Below are positions 8,334-16,711 of a DNA stretch of 64,000 nucleotides, piece by piece. A program made the translations under genes and the position numbers. Below the pieces are notes generated by a model. That model did no database searches. It saw only the letters and a list, made by a program, of their open reading frames with translations, and was not told the origin of the DNA. The stretch comes from Alteromonas sp. RKMC-009 (GTDB taxonomy: Bacteria > Pseudomonadota > Gammaproteobacteria > Enterobacterales > Alteromonadaceae). Position 1 is the stretch's first letter, and each line of letters begins with the position of its first letter. The stretch is from NCBI RefSeq assembly GCF_003584565.2, contig NZ_CP031010.1:3534001-3598000 (forward strand), written 5' to 3'.

Positions 8334-9155
8334 ATGCAACAGAAAAAATTGGCATTTATCGGCGCAGGTAACATGAGTCGCAGCATCATCAGCGGACTTA
8401 TCCAGTCAGGCTACGACAAAGACAATATTCTTGCCAGTAATCCCTCAACACCCAAGCTGGAAAAACTACAGGAAGAGTTTGGCATCCGGATCACGCAGTC
8501 GAATGATGAAGCCTGTGAGTTTGCCGATGCTATTGTGCTGGCGGTAAAGCCACAAATGATGGGCGACATGCTTGCCGCCTTGCAGGAAAAAAACGACCTG
8601 TCCGGTAAACTGTTTTTATCCATTGCAGCCGGTTTGCCGGTATCACGCCTGCAGGAAATGCTGGGCGGCGATTATCCGGTGGTGCGCATTATGCCCAATA
8701 CTCCAAGCCTTATCGGCAAAGGTATGACGGGCTTGTACGCTGACGACACAGTAAGCAGCGCAGACCGCCAGTACGCTGACGACGTCATGGGCGCAGTGGG
8801 TGAAACGGTTTGGGTGAAGGAAGAAGACGGCATTAACGGCGTCATCGCCGCCGCAGGCAGCAGCCCTGCGTACTTCTTCCTGTTTCTGCAGGCCATGCAG
8901 GAAGAATCCATGAAAATGGGTTTTGATGCGCAGACCGCCAGAAACATGGTTCAGCAAGCTATGCTGGGTGCGGCTGAAATGGTTTGTCACAATCCGGATA
9001 TTGAATTAAGCGAGTTAAGAGCTCAGGTTACTTCTAAGGGCGGCACAACCGCTGCTGCTATCAATACATTTATCGATAAAGGCTTGCAGGACACGGTTAG
9101 CGCAGCCATGCGTGCCGCAGTCGACAGAGCCGAAGAAATGGCGAAACAACTTTAA
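8334..9155 (+). CDS. proC: pyrroline-5-carboxylate reductase
   Basis: 273 residues, the final enzyme of proline synthesis, reducing pyrroline-5-carboxylate with NAD(P)H. Rossmann start KLAFIGAGNMSRSIISGL, AVKPQMM, and the conserved C-terminal helix region VTSKGGTTAAAINTF (P5CR signature) are visible, together with RIMPNTP. Start ATG follows AAGGG at a suitable distance. It sits 50 bases after yggS and 27 before yggT, so all three are likely co-transcribed. Confidence 0.97.
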   Translation: MQQKKLAFIGAGNMSRSIISGLIQSGYDKDNILASNPSTPKLEKLQEEFGIRITQSNDEACEFADAIVLAVKPQMMGDMLAALQEKNDLSGKLFLSIAAGLPVSRLQEMLGGDYPVVRIMPNTPSLIGKGMTGLYADDTVSSADRQYADDVMGAVGETVWVKEEDGINGVIAAAGSSPAYFFLFLQAMQEESMKMGFDAQTARNMVQQAMLGAAEMVCHNPDIELSELRAQVTSKGGTTAAAINTFIDKGLQDTVSAAMRAAVDRAEEMAKQL

Positions 9156-9182
9156 GTTTAAGCTTCACAGGAAAAACAGTTA

Positions 9183-9728
9183 ATGAGCAACGCGTCGGTC
9201 TTTCTTATCAGTACCTTGTTTGATTTGTATCTGATGGTGGTGATATTACGATTGTGGTTACAACTGGTCAGGGCAGATTTTTATAACCCGGCCAGCCAGT
9301 TTATCGTTAAAGCAACTCACCCCATAGTGGGGCCTCTTCGCCGTATCATCCCGTCTGTCGGTAACTTTGATACGGCAACGTTCGTGCTAGCGCTGCTTGT
9401 CGCGGCACTGAAATTTGTGACGCTGGTCATGCTGTTTGGCAGTGGAAACATCAATCCGGCATCTATTATCCTGCTGGCGTTTTTAACCGTAGTGAAAGAA
9501 ACCCTCTCGCTGATGTTCTGGATCCTGATTATCCGCGCTATCCTCAGTTGGGTATCACAGGGACAAAATCCTATTGAGTACGTGATGTATCAACTGACAG
9601 AACCATTTCTGTCTCCTATCCGCCGTATTATTCCGCCCATTGGTGGCCTGGATTTATCGGTACTGATAGCCATCATCGGATTACAGTTCCTGCAAATCCT
9701 TTTGCAAAATACGTTTGGTTTATACTAA
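9183..9728 (+). CDS. yggT: YggT family membrane protein
   Basis: 181 residues with two YGGT repeats, each of paired membrane helices followed by a conserved loop: NPASQFIVKATHPIVGPLRRIIPSVGNFD (near residue 35) and NPIEYVMYQLTEPFLSPIRRIIPPIGGLD (near 125). Predicted inner-membrane protein; E. coli YggT has been linked to resistance to osmotic shock and potassium balance, but the activity is not known. Last gene before a clear terminator. Confidence 0.92.
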   Translation: MSNASVFLISTLFDLYLMVVILRLWLQLVRADFYNPASQFIVKATHPIVGPLRRIIPSVGNFDTATFVLALLVAALKFVTLVMLFGSGNINPASIILLAFLTVVKETLSLMFWILIIRAILSWVSQGQNPIEYVMYQLTEPFLSPIRRIIPPIGGLDLSVLIAIIGLQFLQILLQNTFGLY

Positions 9729-9733
9729 GTTTT

Positions 9734-9763
9734 AAAAGGGTAGCGGTTTCGCTACCCTTTTTT
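9734..9763 (+). terminator. Rho-independent terminator after yggT
   Basis: Perfect stem AAAAGGGTAGCG / CGCTACCCTTTT with loop GTTT, followed by more T. It ends the yggS-proC-yggT transcript and separates it from the DUF4426 gene. Confidence 0.93.
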
Positions 9764-9810
9764 GTTTCTGTACTGATTTTGTGTGATTAGTTGAATTTGG
9801 TGAAGACACT

Positions 9811-10248
9811 GTGAACTACCTTGCCCGTCTGCCGGCCCTCTGCCTGCTTTTATCTTTACTGTTTACCGTCCCTGCGGCATTAGCCGAACAAAAACAAACG
9901 CTGGGAAAATGGGATGTACATTACATCGTAGTGAACACCACGTTTTTCACCCCGGAAACCGCGCAAAATTACGGCATTGTGCGCAGTAAATATAATGCAC
10001 TGGTGAATATTTCGGTGCTCGACAGCACAACAGGAGAAGCTCAGGTCGTGTCCGTTAAGGGCCAGGCGAGAAACCTTTTAGGTAACAGCAAAACACTGAA
10101 TTTTAAACGGGTTAAAGAAGGCGAAGCGATTTACTATCTTGCCCCGCTTTCCTTTAATGACAGAGAAACCTTTCGCTTCAACGTCGATATTCAGCGGGGC
10201 AATGAAGTTCAGACACTTAAGTTTCAGCAGGAGATGTTCGTCGAGTAA
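9811..10248 (+). CDS. DUF4426 periplasmic protein
   Basis: 145 residues from a GTG start. Residues 1-25 form a clear Sec signal peptide (LARLPALCLLLSLLFTVPAALA) with cleavage after ALA. The mature part has the DUF4426 pattern GKWDVHYIVVNTTFFTPETAQNYGIVRSKYNALVNISVLD and appears to be an immunoglobulin-like beta sandwich. Function unknown. In Alteromonas and Vibrio relatives this gene follows yggT as here. A 9-bp hairpin (AGCAGGAGA / TCTCCTGCT, 10226-10257) overlaps the stop codon and may help end the transcript, although no T-run follows. Confidence 0.85.
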   Translation: MNYLARLPALCLLLSLLFTVPAALAEQKQTLGKWDVHYIVVNTTFFTPETAQNYGIVRSKYNALVNISVLDSTTGEAQVVSVKGQARNLLGNSKTLNFKRVKEGEAIYYLAPLSFNDRETFRFNVDIQRGNEVQTLKFQQEMFVE

Positions 10249-10276
10249 TCTCCTGCTTCAAACTGTCAGTGGAATG

Positions 10277-10912
10277 TTACAGCGATGCGGGCATATGCGC
10301 TTTTTCGTTTCGCCATGCCTTCTCATAGGCGGGCCTGGAAAGTACCCGCTCTGCATACTGTTTCACATTATCAAACGTCAAATCCATACCAGCCCCTTTT
10401 GCCCATGACAGCACATGTCCGGCGACGATATCTACTCCGCTGAACATGTGTCCGGTAAGGAAATCCTGGTCTCCGAGCAACGCAGAAAACCCTTTCAGTG
10501 CCACACCGAATTCGTAAATACTGACATCTTTCATGCCTTCAAGTCGCTGTGCCTCCGGTAGTGCAAAATCATGCTTTGCCATGTTCCATAGCGGTTGCTC
10601 CAGCTCTGTTATCACAAATGCCATTGCCTGTTCGTACAGCATACGGGCCTTGCTACCCAATACCGGCATAAATTCTTCATAGCCATGCTTATCCATCAGC
10701 CAGGTCACGATAGCAGCAGATTCGCTCATTGGCCCGCAATCTGTCATCAGTGCAGGAATTTTACCCGCCGGATTAAGCGCGAGAAATTCTGCCGATTTAT
10801 GCTCTCCCTTACGTAAGTTAATAAACGTGTAGTCATAAGGCAGGCCTAACTCTTCCAGTGCCCATGCCACACGCACTGAGCGCGTTTTTGCAAATCCGTA
10901 TAATGTATACAT
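10277..10912 (-). CDS. glutathione S-transferase family protein
   Basis: 211 residues from ATG 10912, preferred over an in-frame upstream ATG at 10957 because GGAGAGGG precedes it and the protein then begins MYTLYGFAKTRSVRVAWAL, the thioredoxin-fold N-terminus of bacterial GSTs. The GSH-binding loop NPAGKIPAL and SESAAI (residues about 52-70) are present, followed by an all-helical C-terminal domain with SGVDIVAGHVLSWA. Substrate unknown. It is convergent with DUF4426 and stands alone. Confidence 0.88.
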   Translation of the reverse strand: MYTLYGFAKTRSVRVAWALEELGLPYDYTFINLRKGEHKSAEFLALNPAGKIPALMTDCGPMSESAAIVTWLMDKHGYEEFMPVLGSKARMLYEQAMAFVITELEQPLWNMAKHDFALPEAQRLEGMKDVSIYEFGVALKGFSALLGDQDFLTGHMFSGVDIVAGHVLSWAKGAGMDLTFDNVKQYAERVLSRPAYEKAWRNEKAHMPASL

Positions 10913-11058
10913 ACCCTCTCCTGTCCGGTGATTTTGATTGTTTGAAACTATACACAAATCACCGGCTTCAGCGCATCAATTTGTTCCGTTATCCCATGTG
11001 ACTATTGCAAGCGCAAACTTCATCCCCACACTCTTTCTATTCGGTTAAAGGAGGCATT

Positions 11059-12057
11059 ATGTCTGAATATAAAGAAATCAAACTCGTTAAACGTCCGGTG
11101 AAAGGTCAGATTGACGCATCCCTGTTCAGCACAGAGCAAAAGCAGGTTCCCATGCCCGGTGAGGGTGAAATACTGATCAGACAAACGCATATGTCGCTGG
11201 ATCCCGCTATGCTGGGCTGGATGAGTGAAGACAGAGAAAGTTACATCCCGCCCGTGGAGCTCGGTGAGGTAATGCGCTCCAGCGGCGTAGGTGAAGTCAT
11301 AAAATCCAACCATCCCGACTTTTCTGAAGGCGATAAAGTGATGGGTATGACAGGTTGGCGGGAATACCTTGTCAGTGATGGTAAGGGTTTCAACAAGTTA
11401 CAACCCGGGATCAGCGAAGAGATGGCCCTGTGTGTGTTTGCCTTACCCGGTCTGACTGCCACCACGGGGTTATATAAGTTCGGCAAACCTGAGGCCGGTG
11501 AAACCCTGATTGTAACCGGCGCTGCAGGTTCTGTGGGCTCCATCGTTGGTCAGCTAGCTAAAGCTGACGGTTTACGGGTAATCGGCGTTGTGGGCAGCGA
11601 TGAGAAAGCAGACTGGATTGTCAATGAGTTAGGTTTCGACGGCGCCATTAATTACAAGACGGATAACCTGAAGGCGCAGCTGGATGCCCTCACCCCCAAC
11701 CGTATTGACGTATTTTTTGAAAACACCGGCGGCCCTGTGCAACAGCTTATCGTTAACCGGATGAACGAACACGGGCGCATTGTCGTTTGCGGAATGATTG
11801 CAGATTACCAGTCCGATACCCCTTCCCCCGGCCCCAACTGGATCCCGCTTATCAAAAAACGTATTTCGATCCAGGGATTTGCTATGCCTGACCACTGGGG
11901 CGAGATCCCGCAATTGCTCGAAAAGCTCACGCCTTATGTACAGCAGGGTAAAATAAAATACCGGGCACATATTATTGAAGGGCTGGAAAATGCACAGAGC
12001 GGCCTGAACATGTTGTTCGACGGCAAGAACACTGGGAAAATGATTGTAAAACTTTGA
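11059..12057 (+). CDS. zinc-independent MDR-family NADP-dependent oxidoreductase
   Basis: 332 residues from ATG 11059, which has a near-perfect AAAGGAGG; an upstream TTG in frame at 11005 lacks one. The fold is the medium-chain dehydrogenase/reductase type of the CurA/leukotriene B4 12-hydroxydehydrogenase group: N-terminal WxxREY-like MTGWREYLVSD, nucleotide loop VTGAAGSVGSIVGQLAKADG, INYK, and FFENTGGPVQQLIVNRMNEHGRIVVCGMIADY. No zinc-ligand cysteines. Such enzymes reduce alpha,beta-unsaturated ketones and aldehydes with NADPH. Single gene, ended by a hairpin at 12071-12110. Confidence 0.88.
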   Translation: MSEYKEIKLVKRPVKGQIDASLFSTEQKQVPMPGEGEILIRQTHMSLDPAMLGWMSEDRESYIPPVELGEVMRSSGVGEVIKSNHPDFSEGDKVMGMTGWREYLVSDGKGFNKLQPGISEEMALCVFALPGLTATTGLYKFGKPEAGETLIVTGAAGSVGSIVGQLAKADGLRVIGVVGSDEKADWIVNELGFDGAINYKTDNLKAQLDALTPNRIDVFFENTGGPVQQLIVNRMNEHGRIVVCGMIADYQSDTPSPGPNWIPLIKKRISIQGFAMPDHWGEIPQLLEKLTPYVQQGKIKYRAHIIEGLENAQSGLNMLFDGKNTGKMIVKL

Positions 12058-12070
12058 TTATTAATCTTTT

Positions 12071-12110
12071 AGAGAAGGCCGGAGGACTGCATTTCCTGCG
12101 GCTTTCTCTA
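12071..12110 (+). terminator. stem-loop after the oxidoreductase gene
   Basis: Outer arms AGAGAAGGCCG and CGGCTTTCTCT with an inner AGGA/TCCT pairing make a long, slightly imperfect hairpin directly after the stop. A T-rich run is lacking, so termination strength is uncertain. Confidence 0.5.
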
Positions 12111-12178
12111 TACATTTCACGGTTTAATTTAAAAAATTAAAAAAGTTTTGTCAGGATCTCCGGGTTCTCCTCGTCTAT

Positions 12179-12205
12179 GGAATTAACTGAAATACTTCAG
12201 TCACC
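12179..12205 (+). promoter_or_regulatory. candidate ECF-type promoter before the sigma-factor operon
   Basis: GGAATT at 12179-12184 followed about 16 bases later by GTCACC resembles the GGAAC...GTC pattern of ECF promoters; the spacer contains a small inverted repeat CTGAA-ATAC-TTCAG (12187-12200). It would suit autoregulation by the sigma gene at 12967. Weak evidence, by eye. Confidence 0.25.
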
Positions 12206-12226
12206 TGACAAAAAGAGGAAAATACC

Positions 12227-12952
12227 GTGACAATCAATTCCAGCTCTATACCCGGCAACGGAATACCGGCATCTTTAAAAACTTCATACTCTTTCTCTGA
12301 CGCTTACAACTGGCTGGCTGAAGGATGGGCTCTGTTCAAAACGGCCCCTGTTAAGCTTTTTTTATTCTGCCTTCTGCCAATGATTATCTCTGGCTGTATT
12401 CAACTTATTCCGGGCCCCGCCGGAATGATCCTGTCGAAATGGGCAGGGGCAATTGTTGTCGCCTCAGTCTGGCCGGTTCTCAGCTATCTTCACCATCACA
12501 GTGCCTTTTCCGTGAAGTCTGTCTTTGTCGCAAAAAACTGGTTGTCTGTAGCGGTATACAGTGTGACCGGTGTCATTGTGGCCGCTCAACAATTTGGTGT
12601 GGCTTATGCACTTGCAGGTGATGACGCAGTGGCCATGTTTTTCCAAATGAGCGGGACTGGTATTAAAGTTTGGCATCTTAGCCTGATTTTCGCGTCAGCC
12701 GTTCCCCTGATGACCCTGCTCATTTTTGCCCCTGCCAGAATTTTCTTTGTATGCCGGAACCCGTTGCGTGCGGTACAGGATAGCATCAGCGCTGTCGTCA
12801 AAATGTGGAAACCATGTTGCGTTATTGCAATCATACAAGGCTTGTTGCTGGCACTGGCGCCCTATACCATTCGGCTTTCAGTCGTATTATCAGGGCCGGT
12901 TTTGGCTTGTACATGGTACTGCGTATATCAGCGCTATATTTCAGAACAATAA
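12227..12952 (+). CDS. integral membrane protein, BPSS1780-like
   Basis: 241 residues from a GTG start with AAAGAGGA upstream. Five or six hydrophobic segments follow a soluble N-terminus; the beginning SFSDAYNWLAEGWALFKTAPVKLFLFCLLPMII resembles the BPSS1780/DUF2189-type membrane family, in which a short WxxEGWxLFK-like motif precedes the first helix. The activity is unknown. The sigma-factor gene starts 15 bases after its stop, so the two are almost certainly co-transcribed, and the protein may belong to the signal that this sigma factor answers. Confidence 0.65.
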   Translation: MTINSSSIPGNGIPASLKTSYSFSDAYNWLAEGWALFKTAPVKLFLFCLLPMIISGCIQLIPGPAGMILSKWAGAIVVASVWPVLSYLHHHSAFSVKSVFVAKNWLSVAVYSVTGVIVAAQQFGVAYALAGDDAVAMFFQMSGTGIKVWHLSLIFASAVPLMTLLIFAPARIFFVCRNPLRAVQDSISAVVKMWKPCCVIAIIQGLLLALAPYTIRLSVVLSGPVLACTWYCVYQRYISEQ

Positions 12953-12966
12953 GCAGGGATTGCAGT

Positions 12967-13473
12967 TTGGATGCATCGCAAATTACTCAGCTATTGCAGC
13001 AGTTCACGTCCTTACTGGCGAGGATTGCTGCCACCCATGAAGCAGATTCTGGCTTACAGGAAGACTTGATTCAGGATATGTCTGTTGCAATCTGGCGTGC
13101 GCTCGACAGCAGTGAAAGCGGAGCATCTGCATTTCGCGGCGAAGCCAGTGTTAAAACGTACATTACACGTATCGCCCACAATCGCGCGGTTGACCATGTT
13201 CTCAAAGAGCAGCGACGGCATGAAAGTCCTTCATCAGACGAAATGTTGTTTGACCATAAATTGCAGGAGAAAAATGCGCATCAGGAAAATGCCATCGATC
13301 TCATGACAGCGCTACACCAGCTTCCTTTACCCTACCGCCAGGTGATTGCATTGCAACTGGAAGGTTTCAGTTTTGCAGAAATTGGTAATGTACTGGGGCT
13401 TAAAGAGGATGCCATTGCACAGCGCTCACACCGTGCAAGAAAGCAACTAGAACAAATAATGAACAGGAATTAA
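12967..13473 (+). CDS. ECF-type sigma-70 family RNA polymerase sigma factor
   Basis: 168 residues if started at TTG 12967, which has AGCAGGGA 8 bases upstream; the open frame extends back to 12805 but that part overlaps the membrane gene and has no sigma homology. Region 2 is DLIQDMSVAIWRALDSSES...FRGEASVKTYITRIAHNRAVDHV (about residues 33-80), region 4 is LPLPYRQVIALQLEGFSFAEIGNVLGLKEDAIAQRSHRARKQL near the C-terminus with the helix-turn-helix. It directs RNA polymerase to a small regulon, unknown here. It lies between two membrane-protein genes in one operon. Confidence 0.88.
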   Translation: MDASQITQLLQQFTSLLARIAATHEADSGLQEDLIQDMSVAIWRALDSSESGASAFRGEASVKTYITRIAHNRAVDHVLKEQRRHESPSSDEMLFDHKLQEKNAHQENAIDLMTALHQLPLPYRQVIALQLEGFSFAEIGNVLGLKEDAIAQRSHRARKQLEQIMNRN

Positions 13474-13475
13474 CC

Positions 13476-14030
13476 ATGGACCCGCAGTTTGAACAATGGC
13501 AAAAAGCCTTTAAAGCGGCGACACCCGACGTCGATGCAGAAAAGCTGATAAAGCAGGTGACACGGGCGCAGCGCAGTATGAAAGTAAAAGCGTATATCGA
13601 TCTGCTCATGGCTGTCGCTGTATCCATTTATGCTGCTTACACAGCACTTTTCCTGACCGCATCCAATTGGGAGATGTGGGGCATTGGCTCGCTGTCGCCT
13701 GTTGCATTGCTTTTCGGTATCTGGAGTTTTTCCTTCAGGCAGAAACAATGGCGGATGGAAACCACAGATGTGAGCAGCATGCTTACGTTTAAACGCCATC
13801 AGTATCAGCGACAGGTCACTTACTGGTGGTACAGTTCACTGGCATGTGCAGGTCTTTTCGGCGCCTTACTTATCATCGCCGTTATCAATATTGTTCTGTA
13901 CGCCACCTGGACGATGTGGTTAACCCAGCTTGCTGTAAACGGCGCGATTGTGGCAGCGGTTTGGGTGCGGTATGCCATTTTGAAAAAGAGATTACCCGCC
14001 AGGCTTAAGCTAATCGATGAGATGTCCTGA
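13476..14030 (+). CDS. small membrane protein, candidate anti-sigma partner
   Basis: 184 residues starting 2 bases after the sigma-factor stop. The N-terminal 35 residues are soluble and charged (DPQFEQWQKAFKAATPDVDAEKLIKQVTRAQRSMK), then four hydrophobic segments in two pairs (about 38-60, 65-85, 120-145, 148-168). A cytoplasmic helical N-terminus plus membrane helices, encoded straight after an ECF sigma gene, is what an anti-sigma factor looks like, but the zinc-binding HxxxCxxC motif is absent and no family was recognised. The role is inferred from position only. Confidence 0.6.
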   Translation: MDPQFEQWQKAFKAATPDVDAEKLIKQVTRAQRSMKVKAYIDLLMAVAVSIYAAYTALFLTASNWEMWGIGSLSPVALLFGIWSFSFRQKQWRMETTDVSSMLTFKRHQYQRQVTYWWYSSLACAGLFGALLIIAVINIVLYATWTMWLTQLAVNGAIVAAVWVRYAILKKRLPARLKLIDEMS

Positions 14031-14039
14031 GCTGATACT

Positions 14040-14057
14040 GCCACTTATGTGGCTTTG
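14040..14057 (+). terminator. weak terminator-like hairpin after sigma operon
   Basis: GCCAC-TTAT-GTGGC followed by TTTGCT, 10 bases after the operon's last stop. The stem is only 5 bp. Confidence 0.35.
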
Positions 14058-14374
14058 CTGTCCGCACTTTTCATCTTTATATAAAGACAGCCGGCGTTAT
14101 TACCTTTACTGATAAGCCTTTCACCATTTTGGTTCAAGTGCCGCATCAGATTAGAACATTTCCTGCATTGCCGGCCCACGTCTGCCACTGATTTTGTGCT
14201 AAAACCGGCACTTCACCGCTATTAAACGGCGCTTTATCCTCCATTAGCAGCCCACCGGCATGCCTCACAGGTTTCTGGAATATCTGTTGCATTACATGAG
14301 TACGTACACCCAGGTGATAACAATAAGAAAACACTGGTCATTCAACTACCACTACCCAAAATAAGAGGGAACTC
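14058..14374. other. 317-bp non-coding stretch
   Basis: No gene seen. The stretch probably holds the promoter of the aminotransferase gene; AAGAGGGAA gives its ribosome binding site just before 14375. I found no convincing hairpin, riboswitch or repeat here. Confidence 0.5.
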
Positions 14375-15562
14375 ATGTCTGAAGAATTAACCGGGAACAT
14401 TTCTGCCGAAGGTGCTTCGCGCCGTAAATGGTTAAAAACATTTAGTTTAGGTGCGGGTGCAGTTGCCCTTACGGGTTGTTTCGATACCGGTGTAAAAGAG
14501 CTGCAGGCAGCGGGAATGAAAACTGAACATTTCCCGTCTGCAACGCCAAATGTTAATGACGGTCTGGTTCGTCTGTCTTCGAATGAAAATGCTTTTGGTC
14601 CTTCACAGAAGGCCGTTGAAGCGATGCAGGGTGAACTTTTTAATCTCGCCCGTTACACAGATGCTACTGTCGATGTGCTGAAAAAGAAAATTGCCGCGCA
14701 GGAAGGTGTCTCTGAAGACCAAATCGTTGTTACGAATGGTTCATCACCTATTTTATTCGGTTATGCAGAGTGGATAACTGAAAACGGTAATAACCTCGTT
14801 ACCTCGATGGCCACTTATGAAGGTATTCCCCGAGGCGCCGAGTTTATGGGTGCCAATGTCACCTACGTGCCTCTGGATTCAGAAATGGGTTTCGACTTAG
14901 ATGCCATTGAAGCTGCAGTTACTGACGAAACCACGGCTGTGTACGTGTGTAACCCTAACAACCCCACCGGCTGCATGGTCGACCCTGCCAAACTGACAGC
15001 GTTTGCCAAACGGATATCGAAAAAAGCGCAGGTGTTCATCGACGAAGCTTACATTGAAATGTCTGATGCCTATCCGGCAAACGTGCAATCTAAGCTGGTT
15101 GCCGAAGGTCATAACGTGGTTATCTGTCGTACGTTTTCAAAAATTCATGCTATGGCAGGACAACGTTTAGGTTATGCCATTATGCCGGCAGATCAGGCTA
15201 AATCTCTGGGTGGAAAACTGCGTATGGGTGGTGTTAACTATCTGGCACTGGTGGCCGGAATGGCGAGTATGGACGATCATGCGAACCTGAACACCATGCG
15301 CGACCGCATCAAAACCGAACGTACTAAACTGACTAAGGTTGCTGAGGAACTGGGTCGTCCTTACGCGAAAAATCCGCAGGGCAACTTCATCTACGTGGAT
15401 ACTGGCATGCCCCACGACCAGTTTGCTGCGAAGATGAAAGATGAAGGTATTAAAGTAGTTGGCCGTACGTGGCCAGGCTATGATTCCTGGTCACGCATCA
15501 GCGTGGGTACACCGGAAGAAACCGATGCCTGTGTAGCCGCATTAAATAAAGTACTGGCTTAA
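14375..15562 (+). CDS. Tat-exported lipoprotein PLP aminotransferase, HisC-like fold
   Basis: 395 residues, class I/II aminotransferase of the histidinol-phosphate aminotransferase type: SSNENAFGPS (68-77), CNPNNPTG (192-199), DEAY (223-226) and Lys256 in FSKIHAMAGQRLGY, which should carry PLP. Unusually, the N-terminus has a twin-arginine signal, SRRKWLKTFSLGAG (15-28), followed by a lipobox ALTGC with Cys35. Read literally, the folded enzyme with its cofactor is exported by Tat and lipidated, working in the periplasm or at a membrane surface. The substrate is unknown; it is not beside any his gene. Start ATG has AGAGGGA upstream. Intact, single gene. Confidence 0.85.
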   Translation: MSEELTGNISAEGASRRKWLKTFSLGAGAVALTGCFDTGVKELQAAGMKTEHFPSATPNVNDGLVRLSSNENAFGPSQKAVEAMQGELFNLARYTDATVDVLKKKIAAQEGVSEDQIVVTNGSSPILFGYAEWITENGNNLVTSMATYEGIPRGAEFMGANVTYVPLDSEMGFDLDAIEAAVTDETTAVYVCNPNNPTGCMVDPAKLTAFAKRISKKAQVFIDEAYIEMSDAYPANVQSKLVAEGHNVVICRTFSKIHAMAGQRLGYAIMPADQAKSLGGKLRMGGVNYLALVAGMASMDDHANLNTMRDRIKTERTKLTKVAEELGRPYAKNPQGNFIYVDTGMPHDQFAAKMKDEGIKVVGRTWPGYDSWSRISVGTPEETDACVAALNKVLA

Positions 15563-15583
15563 GTGCCTGTGGCGGGGTGAGGC

Positions 15584-16360
15584 TTATTCAGCCTCATCCC
15601 GTAAAAATACCAAATCCGTCTCAGTGCTCTGTTCTGGCGAAAAGACATAACCCGCTTCGCTGAACGCCTTTAAACCCGCTACGTCTTCAATGCGATTCTG
15701 AATCACATATCTGGCCATTAATCCCCGCGCCTTTTTAGCAAAGAAACTAATCACCTTATACTGACCGTTTTTCTTATCTTTAAAGTGTGGCGTAATGATC
15801 ATGCCATCCAGTGACTTCGCCTTAACTGACTTGAAGTACTCATTTGAAGCCAGATTAATCAGTACATTATCGCCCTGCTCTTCCAGCGCCTTATTCAGCG
15901 CAAGGGTGATATCTGTTCCCCAGAATTCATACAGATTTTTACCCTTAGGATTTTCAAGACGGGTACCCATTTCCAACCGGTAAGGCTGCATTAAGTCCAG
16001 CGGACGTAACAGACCGTAAAGGCCGGAAAGCATTCTTAAATGTTGCTGTGCATATTCAACGTCCTGCTCAGACAATGAATAAGCATCCAGGCCCGTATAC
16101 ACGTCGCCGTTGAAGGCGTACAGCGCCTGACGTGCATTGTCTTTGGTAAACGGGGTAGTGAAAGAGTCAAAGCGGTTGGCGTTCAGTGTCGCCAGTTTAT
16201 CGCTGATCTTCATCAAAGAAGACAGGTCTGCCGGCGTCAGTTTCCGACAGGTTTCTACCAGAGCTTCAGCAGATGACAACATGGCAGGCCGCGTGAACGA
16301 CGCTACCGGCACCGGCGTTTCAAAATCCAGATTCTTAGCCGGTGAAACAACAACTAACAT
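15584..16360 (-). CDS. yaaA: peroxide stress protein YaaA (UPF0246)
   Basis: 258 residues of the YaaA/DUF328 family: [16 protein letters not shown] start, [16 protein letters not shown] [39 protein letters not shown], and a lysine-rich C-terminus [15 protein letters not shown]. In E. coli YaaA is induced by OxyR and limits free iron during hydrogen peroxide stress; it also resembles DNA-binding nucleotidyl folds. Convergent with the aminotransferase; divergent from tal. Confidence 0.95.
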   Translation of the reverse strand: MLVVVSPAKNLDFETPVPVASFTRPAMLSSAEALVETCRKLTPADLSSLMKISDKLATLNANRFDSFTTPFTKDNARQALYAFNGDVYTGLDAYSLSEQDVEYAQQHLRMLSGLYGLLRPLDLMQPYRLEMGTRLENPKGKNLYEFWGTDITLALNKALEEQGDNVLINLASNEYFKSVKAKSLDGMIITPHFKDKKNGQYKVISFFAKKARGLMARYVIQNRIEDVAGLKAFSEAGYVFSPEQSTETDLVFLRDEAE

Positions 16361-16711
16361 AATTCAATTTCCTCTTTACTATCAGACACCGCAGTAACAT
16401 ATTCATCGGGCTTATCAAACTCCGGCGCAAAGAATATCACGGTCTGCCCCGCGTTTTTGCCCTTTTACCTGCCAGATTGGGGTCAAACCGTTATGTTTAT
16501 ACGCTATAGCGAGATAATTTAGCGCTTTGCTGTGTTATTTAACCCGCCAGTCTGTTATAAATTTACTAAATTCGATCTGGTTTAACCGTCCGGACATACA
16601 AACCCTACATAGTGGTTGATTCAGCTGTTTACAACCAACATATTCAATCAGTCTGCCCCGTTCCGGTGGCGGGCTGTTCATTTATTTAGGTCACACATTC
16701 AGAGAGAAACG
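16361..16711. other. 351-bp divergent promoter region between yaaA and tal
   Basis: No gene supported. AT-rich segments (16490-16570) contain several TATA-like elements such as TATAGC near 16503 and TATAAA near 16556 that could serve tal or yaaA, but no -35/-10 pair stood out clearly. An in-frame TTG-initiated extension of tal to 16616 is judged not coding because it precedes the conserved tal N-terminus. Confidence 0.4.

Noticed and set aside
12805..12966. Upstream extension of the sigma-factor frame
   Set aside because: Overlaps the membrane-protein gene in another frame; sigma homology begins only after the TTG at 12967.
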